A stretch of 64,000 bases of DNA from Gremmenia infestans (lineage: Eukaryota; Ascomycota; Leotiomycetes; Helotiales; Hamatocanthoscyphaceae), in contig JAFEVB010000002.1 of the NCBI GenBank assembly GCA_032629725.1, positions 930,001 through 994,000 of the forward strand, given 5' to 3'. A model generated the notes under the pieces. The model ran no database searches. It saw nothing but the letters and a program-made list of their open reading frames with translations, and was not told where the DNA came from. Below are positions 46,810 to 58,130 of this stretch, in pieces (the first letter of the stretch is position 1; each line of letters opens with the position of its first letter). The position numbers were made by a program, and so were the translations under genes.

Positions 46810-49800
46810 ATGGCTGGCGGAAAGAAGAAGAAGAAGCCTGCAGCGAACCCGGCCAGAGCTGTTGCAACCACATCTATTATATCGAAGTCGAAGGCAGAAG
46901 TTCCCGAGGTAGAAACAACCCCTCCAACGACGCTCCAGGACGTCGAAGTGCAGCAAAAGGACGCCATAGACACCAACGGAAATGGAAATTCAGGGCGGCC
47001 ACAGAAGGAGACGACTCCTGAGGAATTCGAGAGGCAACTTGAAGACTCCGAGCTTCAAGTCCTAGTAGAAAAGTACGCACAGAAGTCCAAAAGAGATGCC
47101 ATTCGTCAAAAAACGAGGTTGGAGACTGATCGCCGAGTATTGAGGGGTCAAGCAGAGAACCTCAATACGAGAAAATGGCTTCCGCCAGAACTCATGGAGG
47201 AGATCCTGGATTTGGTCAAGTCTGAGGGGCGGTTTACGAGCCAGACAGTGGAAAGCTCTAGCAGTACGAAGCCTCCATCAGAAGAAGAGCTCACCATAAG
47301 ACTCTGGACTCTTCAACAAGCACTTATTGGTGCTGGCTTTTTGGACGATAAAGTTAGCCAGGCTCTAAGGATTATACTTGATATCTCAGACAAAATAGGG
47401 GTAGGGAATAAAGATGCAATTTGGGGCATGGAGGAAGCTCTGGAGTGGCTTTCACGCGAGTGCTCGAGGAAAGAGCTCCCAGATTATGAGCACTGGCAAA
47501 GAAAGCGAATTATTCCCAAATCTCAGATAGGTCGGTCTTGTCAGATATGTCAGATACGTGTACCTTGGCTTGAATACTAATCTTCTACACTAGAAAACCC
47601 ATCTAATAGTCCGTTGCCATCTGGTGCAACGACCCCACGTTTTGAATCTGACAATAGGCATATTGGTTATGACCCGAATGGCAGTGTTTCTCAATATGAG
47701 AAAAAGAGTTTGCCTGTCAAAATGGTGCCTGCCATCGATTACGACAGCGATTTGGATCCAGATGATCTATTACCAGCATATCTAGAATGCAAAACAAAAT
47801 TATTTCATTTACAACCGCCCTCCCCGAAACCGCCAACCTCACGCCCAGGTGGTCGGAACCATACCCCCTACTCCCGTGCTTCAGCGTCTCCTAAGGACCC
47901 AGAGACCGCAAAACTTCTAAGGAAGATCAAAAAAATCGAAGATGATATTCTGTTTGATCAATACGTGGCCGACCAGCAATGGGAAATAAAAAGAATCCAG
48001 CTAGAGAGAGATGCCGCTGCGCATCGGAGTACCCTTCAGTCGAGTCGGGATGCAGGTTCTCAAGGATCGGAAAGTCTTGTTGACTCAGACGATGATGTGA
48101 GCAAAAAGGCGGCTAAAATGGGGGCGGCGCTGCTCGAAGACACAGGTAGTGATGATGAGGCAGCTCTCGCGGACTTATTTGCAAGCCTACCAGTCAACGA
48201 AGTCGACCCTTTTACGGGCAAGAGTAGCACTGTTATCAATGGAACCAATGGGGTGAAAGTTACCATACGGGACTTTGGAAAATGGACAGGAGTAAATCCA
48301 ACAAGAGTTTTGGAAGAAGCTTGTAGAGCTAGGTGGGTCTTAATCCGTGCCTCGTGTCTCACCCCGTGCTAATATAGCCTATTTTAGGGACTCGTCTGCT
48401 AAGTTGAACTTCACTTTGCTCTCTGATTCAAGTTTCTCCAATCGTCATTCGCTCCGCATCCTGTGGTCGAAGGCGCAGGAGACTGAGTTAACCCCACCTC
48501 CAGAAATCGAGTATTTTGCGTCGCCGAAATCGCAGACATTTACTATGATATCTGTATCCGCGCCAGATGGTAGGCAATCAGAGGCATACGTTGCAACAAC
48601 AGCTTTGTTTCTCATATTCAGCTCATCTGCAAAAGAAGATAAAGTTTTCCTTCGTCTGCCTGCTACGTGGAGAGACTTGTGGACGGAATTCGCGGAAGCG
48701 AAGAAAGAGAAGCTGGATGAAGCAGATCGAGCTAGTATCCGCACTTTTCGCGATATGGTTCGCGAAAAGAGAGACCAGGAACTCGAAGATGGTGTTCTAA
48801 TCAAAGGCGCCTTTAAAAACCGCGGCTCTACTCGAACACTGGAGAATAGTGACGAAATGAAGGGAGACAAGGTCCCAAAATCAGCTCTAGCACCTGAGGC
48901 CTACCAGAAAATCTGGCTAGAGAAGTCTAGCACACAAAGTTATCAAGTAATGCTCGTTAGTTGTCCGATACCTTCCCTGTTTCCTAGCTAACGGCCCACA
49001 GCAATCGCGCATGCAATTGCCAATGTGGGGATTTAAAAATGAGGTTCTCGGCGCGGTTGACAAAGCCCAGGTGGTCATAGTTTGTGGAGAGACAGGATGG
49101 TAGGATCAACCACTGCAGTTGTCTAGATATGCGCTGATACCCTTCTAGTGGGAAGAGTACCCAGGTTCCTGCTTTTATCTTAGAGCATGAGCTTTCAAAG
49201 GGCAAGCCATGCAAAATATACTGCACAGAACCGCGACGTATATCGGCAATTTCGCTCGCTCGGCGTGTGAGTGAAGAGCTTGGAGAGCGTAAGAATGATC
49301 TGGGGACGTCTCGCTCACTTGTTGGCTACGCAATTCGTCTCGAATCAAATACGTCAAAAGAAACCAGGCTTGTATATGCAACTACTGGCATTGTCATGAG
49401 GATGCTAGAGGGGTCCAACGATTTGAGAGACATCACGCATATCGTTCTAGATGAGGTACATGAGCGTACTATTGACAGCGATTTCTTATTGATCGTCCTA
49501 CGAAAGCTCATGGCCAAAAGACCCGATCTAAAGGTGGTATTGATGTCCGCAACAGTTGATGCCGACCGCTTTTCTAAATACCTTGATGGAGCTCCTGTTT
49601 TGAGGGTTCCTGGTCGCACCTTCCCCGTCCAAGTGCAGTATCTAGAAGATGCGGTTGAGCTTATCGGATATTCCCTTGACAATGGTCAACAGGAGAAGCT
49701 CACAGACCTTGATGATGACATAGAAGTTGGAGACGCAACTACTAGCGACCCGGCCAAGTCTGAGAATACAAAGGCCCTGCGTGGGTACAGCGGCAAGACG

Positions 49801-51791
49801 AGGAGCACTATTGCACAGATCGATGAATACAGAATCGATTTCGAGCTCATTACGCAACTTTTGACTAAGCTTGCAACTGACACCCACTTTGAGATGTACA
49901 GCAAAGCAATATTGGTTTTTTTGCCAGGCATTGGAGAAATCCGGCAACTCAATGACATGCTTGTTGGACATCCTCAGTTCTCTTCGAACTGGTATGTGTA
50001 TCCATTGCATTCTACCATTGCGAGTGAAGACCAGGAAGCAGCCTTCCTGGTACCGCCTCCAGGGACGAGGAAAATCGTTCTTGCCACAAACATTGCTGAA
50101 ACCGGCATCACCATCCCCGATGTGACCTGTGTTATTGACACTGGAAAGCACCGAGAAATGAGGTCTGTCAATTTTATTTTATGTGGAAGATTTTGCTAAA
50201 GCTTCTCAGATTTGATGAGCGAAGGCAGCTTTCCAGGCTTTTGGAAACATTTATAAGCAAAGCAAATGCCAAACAGAGAAGAGGTAGAGCTGGCAGAGTC
50301 CAGGAGGGCTTATGTTTCCACCTCTTTACTAAGTATCGTCACGACGAACTTGTAAGTAATTGAGTTATGCACATATAAAATTCCCTCAGTAGACTAACAC
50401 CTCCTCACAGATGGCCGATCAGCAAACCCCCGAGCTTCTTAGATTATCTTTGCAGGACCTTGCTATTCGTGTTAAGATCTGTAGACTCGGCGGCATCGAA
50501 GAGACCCTTAGTGAAGCTCTCGACCCACCATTACCGAAGAATATCCGCCGTGCGGTTGATGCTCTCATCGATGTCAGGGCTTTAACTCCAGGGGAAGATC
50601 TGACCCCGTTGGGTATTCAGTTGGCAAGACTTCCCCTTGATGTATTTTTAGGTAAACTCATTCTGTTGGGTAGCATCTTCAAGTGCTTGGACGCTGTCAT
50701 TACCGTTGCCGCTATTCTATCCTCAAAATCGCCTTTCGTTGCTCCATTCGGTGCCCGAGGCCAAGCAGATACAATTCGGCAGTCATATCGGAGAGGTCAG
50801 TTGTCTATATCTTTTTATTCTCCGCTTCTCCATTGCCTACGAAGCAAATTTGGCTCACTCAAACATATTTTCGTGGTTTACCATTTGCTGACAATATTTA
50901 GGTGACTCGGATCTTCTTACTGTTTATAACGCTTATTTAGCATGGAAGCGAGTCTGCCTCAGCAATGGCTCAGAATACCAATTCTGCAGGAAGAACTTTC
51001 TCAGCCAGCAAACACTATCAAATATCGAAGACTTGAAAGGACAACTTGTTGTGTGTTTAGTTGACTCGGGTTTTCTGCCCCTCACGGAAGCTGAGCGAAG
51101 CAACCTGAACCGGTATGCCGACCTGTGTAGAATTCGGTATAGAAATTACTGACTGTTCAGAATGCGCTATTCGACAAGACGCCGGCAATTCTTCGATATC
51201 CCTCAACGAGCAAATGTCAATAGTGATAACGATCTCGTCACAACCTCGGTGATTGGTTGGAGTTTCTACCCCAAACTCCTCATCAGGGATGGGAAGGGAT
51301 TCCGGAATTGCGCCAATAATCAGTCCATCAGTCTACACCCATCATCAGTAAACAAGGGTCATCATGAACTAAAATGGCTTTCGTACTACCATATCATGCA
51401 GGCGAAACAGTAAGTTAGAGCCACATGTTTATAGATAGCAACTTACGTTATATAGATTCTATAATGCCCACGAAACTACAGCAATAGAAGAATTTGCCAT
51501 TGCCCTCCTCTGTGGCGACGTCCGCTGTGATGTAAGGCCCTTCTTTCTTCTCAGCTTTTCAAAATTAATACTAGATAGATGTACGCTGGTGTGTTTATCC
51601 TTGACGGCAACCGTGCACGATTTGCAGTGTCAGACTGGAAGACAATGCTTGTAATTAAGACTCTTCGAGCCCGTCTTCGCGATATTATGACTCGTTCCTT
51701 CAAGAATCCTGGGAAGGCCCTCACGGCCCAACAGCAAAAATGGATGGAAGTCTGGCAGAGAATATTTTCACAGGAAGGAGTTCAAGCATAA
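46810..51791 (+). CDS. DEAH-type RNA helicase, DHX29/YLR419W-like
   Basis: Predicted ATP-dependent RNA helicase of the DHX29 group, which in animals helps 40S subunits scan structured leaders. Eleven exons: 46810-47530, 47594-48332, 48388-48946, 49002-49099, 49149-50162, 50210-50351, 50411-50795, 50902-51112, 51161-51409, 51456-51531 and 51579-51791, giving 1,468 residues (yeast YLR419W has 1,435). It begins MAGGKKKKKPAANPARA, a family N-terminus. A charged, partly coiled region and an RWD/UBA-like N-part precede the core. Walker A GETGCGKST is at ~702-710, split by intron 4. The Walker B box is DEVH at ~807-810 rather than DEAH. SATV and QRRGRAGRV are motifs III and VI. The HA2 and OB-fold C-terminal domains follow. 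All phases agree. The stop lies within ten bases of a sharp change to RIP-type AT-rich DNA. Confidence 0.94.
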
Positions 51792-53299
51792 ATAAATAGA
51801 TAAATAGATATACTATTAGAGATATATAAATAGCTTTAGATATCTATATAGATAATAGTTAATTCTTTTATTATAAGCTAGTAATATGCTATATTATTTA
51901 TTTATTCTATTAATATCTTATATAAGTCTAAGACTATATATAATAGCGCTAGCATAATACTAGAGCGGTCTATAGTATATTTAAAAGATAGATTAATATA
52001 TCTCTAGTTAGAATCTAAGAGACTAAGCCTAATATAAACTAGGTTTATAAAATAATAAATACTATAATATAATCTTTTTAAAGCTTTAAAGATAGTTATA
52101 TATATAAATAAAAAGTAGTTAAAAAGTAATAGAATATAAAAGCAGTTAGCTAATATAGCTTAGTCTTAAGCTATTATATATTCTTTTAACTTCTTAGCTA
52201 AATTTAGCTAAAAAAAAATTTATAATAGATATAAATAAAATAGCTTTTAAGTTATATATAGTAATAAATATTTAATTATTAATAAATTCTATCTATTTTA
52301 GCTACTACTATAAAAGGGAATAAATACTTATATAGATAACGGTCTATATATAGACGTAGAGCGTAGAAGATAAAAAGTAAGAGAATAAGAAGTAAATAAA
52401 GATAGTAAATTCTAAGCAAGTTACTAACTAATACTAAAAACTATAACTTAAGAGTAAAAAGAGTATATTATAGATAGATAATATTTTATATAAATATATA
52501 TCTACTAAGTATATAGCTATAAGCTATAGAACTATAACTATTATATAATATTAAGTAATTAGAAAAAAACTAAAAAATCCCTACTATATAGCTTCTCTTT
52601 TTAGTAATTATCCTCTAATTACTTCTATGCTTTTCTTAAGCCTACCTTTTTTCTATATAGCTAAAGATATAACCTCTTAGTAGTAAACTTCTCTAAAATA
52701 TAGAAAAAAAGTTAGAAATATAAAATTTCTCTAATAATCTATAATCTCTAATTTTTACTTCTATTACTATCTTTCTAGTATTTACTTCTAGATTCTTTTC
52801 TATTTACTATATAAATTTTCTTTTTCTTAAATACTAATATATTTACTTTTAAATAAGTTTAAAGTAAGTAAAAAGTTACTTTCTTTATAATCTCTTACTT
52901 TAACTTTTTCTACTTCTACTTTCTCTCTACTTTCTTTTCCTTTTTTTTTAACCTTTAACCTTTAACCTTTTTAACTTTCTAACTTTAATAATTCTATACT
53001 TTAATTATATCTCTCTAATCTTAATAATATCTTCTTTATCTTTAGCTTTATCTTTATCTACTTTCTTTACTTTCTAAAAATCTCTAGCTTTACTATTAAA
53101 CTCTGCTTTTTACTATACTTCTTAAGAAGCCGCTTATATAAATAAAGACTCTATATCTCTTAGTAACTAGCTCTATATTAACAACTTTTCCGATTTTTAC
53201 GAATTCACCTATAACTTTTAATATACCCAACCAAATCGCCTGATCGTATTAGCATTCTAACCGCCTTAATCTTAGCTTTTATCTAATACTGCTTTTATA

Positions 53300-54360
53300 G
53301 CAATTAGATGGAAAATGTATGAAAGCGGTGTATCTAAAGGGTTTTTAACCCTCTTAGCCGCCTAACTACCACCTTTCTTACTACTATAACTTCTATGCCA
53401 CTAGTATATAGCGGCAGAAAACGATAATATAGTAAAGGGCGCTAGCAATAGTGCCTCTTTTAGCACTAATAACCTAGCCGCGCCTATAGAGTAGGATAGA
53501 GCCTAGCTAAAAGCTGTATATATACCTGCATCTATATATATATACGTATTATCTATAGAGCCGCATTTAGCAGAGCCGCATATTACTAGCTCCAGCCGCC
53601 CCTAAAACGCCTAACCTAGCCTATCTAACCTATTTATATTAAATATAAAGTAAAGACTAGCTATACTACTTCTAAATCCAGCTAAAAATATCCGACTTAC
53701 TATTAATTCACCCTTAAATAAAGCTATTACTAAGGTATATAACCTACTAGTTAAAGCTGCGGCTGCTAAATCAGACCGTTTAAAATAAGACTAAATCCTT
53801 GATCTAATTGAAATCTTCTGCGAATACCTAGAAAAAGGCTCTATTAAGAAGGTTTTAGCTATTCTAGCTAATAAGATCACATATATAGAATCTGCTAGCT
53901 AAAAGCTAGAGGCTACCGCCTAGCAGATAACCGCTAAATCGACTATAAACCTGAAAACCGACCTGAAAAGGCCTAGCACGACCGCTCCGGACCGCTATAA
54001 TAGACTGAAAAATGCTATATAACCGAAAACTACTAAGAAGCCTTAATACCCGCTAAATCAGTTATATGCAGCTGTAGCTAAGAGCGCTAATCCTAATACG
54101 GACTGGATTTTAGTTAATTCGGCTAAAAAACCACACCTACCGCCTAAACCAGCCGCTAAGAAGCTAATAATAAGCTGCTAACTTATTCTAATTAAGAATT
54201 ATTAGTAGAATTCAAATCCTATTAAAAACTTTTTTTAATATTATTAGAATGTTTTTAGCAGCTTTAGTTACTAAAGTTATAAGTTAATTTTTTTAATATT
54301 ATTAGAGCAAAAAGTTAGTAGTAAGGGCCTAAGCCTACTCTAAGCCTGCCCTAATAATAT
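53300..54360 (+). mobile_element. Degenerate LINE (Tad-like) ORF1/gag remnant
   Basis: Less AT-rich than its surroundings. In the frame through about 53,740-54,170 the + strand reads long protein-like runs such as ILDLIEIFCEYLEKGSIKK and NPNTDWILVNSAKKPHLPPK, broken only by TAA/TAG. The phrase DW-x-LVN-x-x-KK-x-x-PPKP recalls the linker before the RNA-binding part of ORF1 in fungal Tad-type LINEs. Family assignment is from memory and tentative; that it is a RIP-inactivated retroelement gag is more secure. Confidence 0.4.
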
Positions 54361-54739
54361 TAAAAGCTTATCTTATCTATATAATATATTTTATATTTTA
54401 TTTTCTATATCTATTATTTATAATATTCTCTTATTTAGCTTCTTATAATATACTTTTATATATAAGATTACTTTTAGATTTAATACTTAAGATACTAACT
54501 ATATCTTTTATTTTTTATAGATAATTAATATAGAAAGTATAATAGATAGTATAGTATTTAATAGCTTAAATTAAAATATCTTTATATAAATCTATATTAT
54601 AGATAATATTAAACTTAGAATCTATAATAGCAATTTTAGCTTAATAGTAATTATAATAATAGTTATAACTTTTATATTAAGTAAAGAATATAAATATAGA
54701 TTAAATATTATCTTTTTTCTATTTATTCTTTTCTATATT

Positions 54740-54951
54740 AATCTATAATCTATTTTTCCCTCTACTTTATAATCTATTCTTCCCTCTACTCCGCGATCTA
54801 TCCTTCCCTCTACTCGCGATCTATCTTCCCTCTACTCTATAATCTATCCTTCCCTCTACTCTATAATCTATCTTCCCTCTACTCCGCGTCTATCTTTCCT
54901 CTACTTTATATCTATCCTTTCCTCTACTCTATCTATTCTCCCTCTACTCTC
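54740..54951 (+). repeat. Minisatellite of CTATCCTTCCCTCTACT-type units
   Basis: About ten imperfect copies of a 17-24 base unit with core ATCTAT-CYTTCCCTCTACT and spacer TCTATA or CCGCG. Units vary in spacer length. The reverse-complement form of a similar unit recurs at 58,041-58,130. Confidence 0.85.
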
Positions 54952-55359
54952 TTCTAATAATTCTTATTAAACTTAATTGCATTTAGTATAAATTATATAA
55001 ATATATTTTATAAGCTTATACTAATACTAAAAGGTAGTAAGAACTATAAAGTCTATAGATCTATTAGCTTTATTTATCTGCTTACTTTATATTTATTAAT
55101 ATACTAATAAAAAAAAACCCTCTCTACCTAGTTAACCTTCTATTACGCTTTATAAACTAAATCCTTTATATTCTTAATACTAGATATAACTTTCCGCGGT
55201 ACTCTTATCTCTCTTTATTTATATTACTACTTCTCTATTATATAATAGTTTATAGTTTCTAACTCTATTTACTATTTACTACGTATTATTTCCTAATCTA
55301 GCCTATTATTAAGCCTATATACTATACCCTTTATACTATCTCTAGTCTTAAAATAAATA

Positions 55360-55700
55360 ACTATTATAGGCTTATTAGATAATTCTTAAAGAATTAGTAG
55401 TTAGTATAATCTTTAGAAAGGAGAAATACTATACCTAGCTAACTAAAAAAAGCTATGGCTTATTATTAACTATAGAGGCTTTCTCTTTACTTTTAATCTA
55501 TATTCTTATTACCTAACTATTTAGTAACTAGTTCTATAGAATAAGTATAATTCTTACCTTTTATAGTATCTTCCAGCTATTTATCTATTGCTATATAAAC
55601 CTTTTACTTTTTTAATAGTAGAGGAAGAATATTTAATTCGTTTTTAGAGCTAATATCTTTACTATTATTATTTTATTATAAGAGAGAGGATCTAGAATAA
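55360..55700 (+). mobile_element. Degenerate gypsy-type reverse transcriptase trace
   Basis: The + strand frame contains KKLWLIINYRGF, aligning with the K-x-G-x-LR-x-C-V-D-YR-x-L block of Ty3/gypsy reverse transcriptases, and about 60 codons later VEEEYLIRF, resembling the EGDEWKTAF block. Many TAA/TAG stops intervene. The evidence is only pattern matching, so confidence is modest. Orientation is opposite to the element at 61.5-64 kb, so it would be a different copy or family. Confidence 0.35.
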
Positions 55701-58040
55701 CTATCCTCTAGACTAATTAGCTGCATATAACTATTTCTAGGCTTGCAGCTACCTATAGGTAGTCTTTAATATATAATATCCTAGATTATAATATTAGTAT
55801 ATATCTTTTGCCTATAAGGTCTATTATATCTTTATACCTTTACTCCTCTCTTCTATAGAAGCTGCCAAGCTGCCTAATATTATATACTATTAGTTTCTAG
55901 TATAAGAGAAAAGATAAAACCCTTAAAGTATATACTATATAGTCTTTATTCTCTTTCCAGATCTATAATAGTTTCTTTAAACTTATTAGCTATATTATTT
56001 CTATAATCGCCATCTATTTAAGTAATATAGCTCTTTACCTTAAAGACTAATATAGCACATATTTCTTCTCTCTTTTAGGCACTTTACTTTATCTATAACT
56101 TTCTTATACTATTCTATATAACTAAATTAAAATGTTAGTCTTATAATAAGGGCAAATAGATAATATACAGGCAGTAGTGCTATACTTTAACCAAGGACTT
56201 AAAGAACCAGCTATCTGCTTCTTAGCTATAATAATAATAAATATAGATATAAGAATAATTAATTAAGTTAGAATAGTCTTAAACTACTTTTAAACCGTAT
56301 TAACTTTATAATAAGTATATATTTCTTTTATATTATAGAACTAAATTAAAGACTTAATAATAACTAGCGCTAGAAACTTCTTATAGCTAAGCTAGTAATT
56401 ATTAGTATTCTATCCAACCGGAAAGTATATTACTAGACCTTTATAGATTAGGCAATAAGATTATATAATTAATAGCTAGGTTATACTAAAATTGCCTCTT
56501 TATATTTTTAACTTTAGATCTTCTATCTTTACTAAAGGTTAAAAGCATATTATTATAAACCTTAGTTATTAGAAGCAAGCGTTTTTCTTCTATGCTATTA
56601 ATTATCTAATAGGTATATTAGTATTATTACTTCTATTAGTATTAAGATATATTTATATACTTTGCAAGTAACCTAAAACTTACTATTAAAAGACTAGAGC
56701 TTAAAACCTTTAAGCTTTTATTAAAATATAATATACTTCTAGTAGTTGCTAATAGAAGTACTAAGGTTTACTATATCCACCTTTAGCTAGATGCGGTCTT
56801 TTAGTCCTAGCTTGCTTGCTGCCTATGCAGCTAATATAATAGAGGCTCTAAGATTATACTTACTCTCTAAGTAAAGAGTTCTTTATAACCTAATAAGATT
56901 TTCTCGCCTATCTCTTTATTTAAGATCGCTCTATAATAAAGGACTAGCATCTATCTTATATTAAGGCTCCCTTTATATCTATTTCCCTAGCCTTACTACT
57001 CCTAATATATCCGCTATTACGCGTAATACTACAGCTCCTTTTCCTACTACTTTCTATAATAGAGTCTTATATATATAGCAATACGCTATAGCGTTAATCG
57101 CACCTAGGGAGCTTAAATAAATCGAAGAGGTATAGTCTTTATATAATAGATATATAGGCAAGGAAGATAAGAAGCCTCTTAAGTTATACTAAGAGTTATA
57201 TAAGATAAGTTTTATTAGAAGCTTAAAGCATAGGCGGTTAGCTTAAACTTATTATTTATAGAGCTTATTAGAATAGACCCTCTTCTACTAAACGTATTAT
57301 AGCGTGTTATTATCAGCTCTTTAAATAATAAGCTAGATAATATATAGAGTAGTTATAGTAATATAAACTCTAGACGCGGAGCTCTCTTTAAATATATTAT
57401 TAGCTAGGGAATTATTCTAAAGTCTGCCTTATCCTTTAACTAGAGCGGTATTAGCCTAGCCTTTAGCTTTCTTTCTAGATAAGGTCTATAGAATATATAA
57501 GAGTAAATATATACTTAAGAGGCAAGGGCTATAGGTATACTAATCAAGGATCTTATATATAGTAATATCTAAGGCAGAATAATACTTATAGAGTTCCTAG
57601 AAGGTATTATTTAAGGCAGTCTTCTATTATCTAAGTTAATATTAGCAGCCTTATTATATTAGGCGCGAGTTCTCCTCTATAGCATAATTAAGATAATACG
57701 GTGCTTAAATAAAAAACGTGCTTTACTATAGAAATAGTTTATTAAAGAGATTAAGACTTTATAGAAAGTAAGATAAAAATTAGAGGAGAAAGAAGATAGG
57801 ACGCGACTAAAATAATAATAGTAAGTTAGATTTAGCGCTACTACTAAGTAGTTCTAGCATAGCCTACACCCGCGTCTTAAGAGCTATATATAATTAGGTA
57901 CTTAATTAATATTCTATTTAGTTATATTTTATACTATTAAAACTTGCTATATGCTTTCTTAAAAGAGGATATTACTTATAGAGCAGATAAAGATATCTAG
58001 TAGGTATATACTTAATAGAGGATATATCTTAGAACAGGTT

Positions 58041-58130
58041 ATAGAATAGAGTATAAGATAGATAAAAGGATAGATTATAAGGTAGATAAAAGGATAGATT
58101 ATAGGGTAGATATAAGAATAGAAGAGATAA
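58041..58130 (-). repeat. Inverted copy of the minisatellite unit
   Basis: Units of GATAGATAAAAGGATAGATTATAAGG, the reverse complement of the CTATAATCTATCCTT words at 54,740-54,951. About three copies, in opposite orientation 3.1 kb away. Confidence 0.7.

Noticed and set aside
54740..54951. CRISPR-like array or telomeric repeat
   Set aside because: Units vary in length, lack unique spacers of constant size and do not match TTAGGG; it is a degenerate minisatellite.
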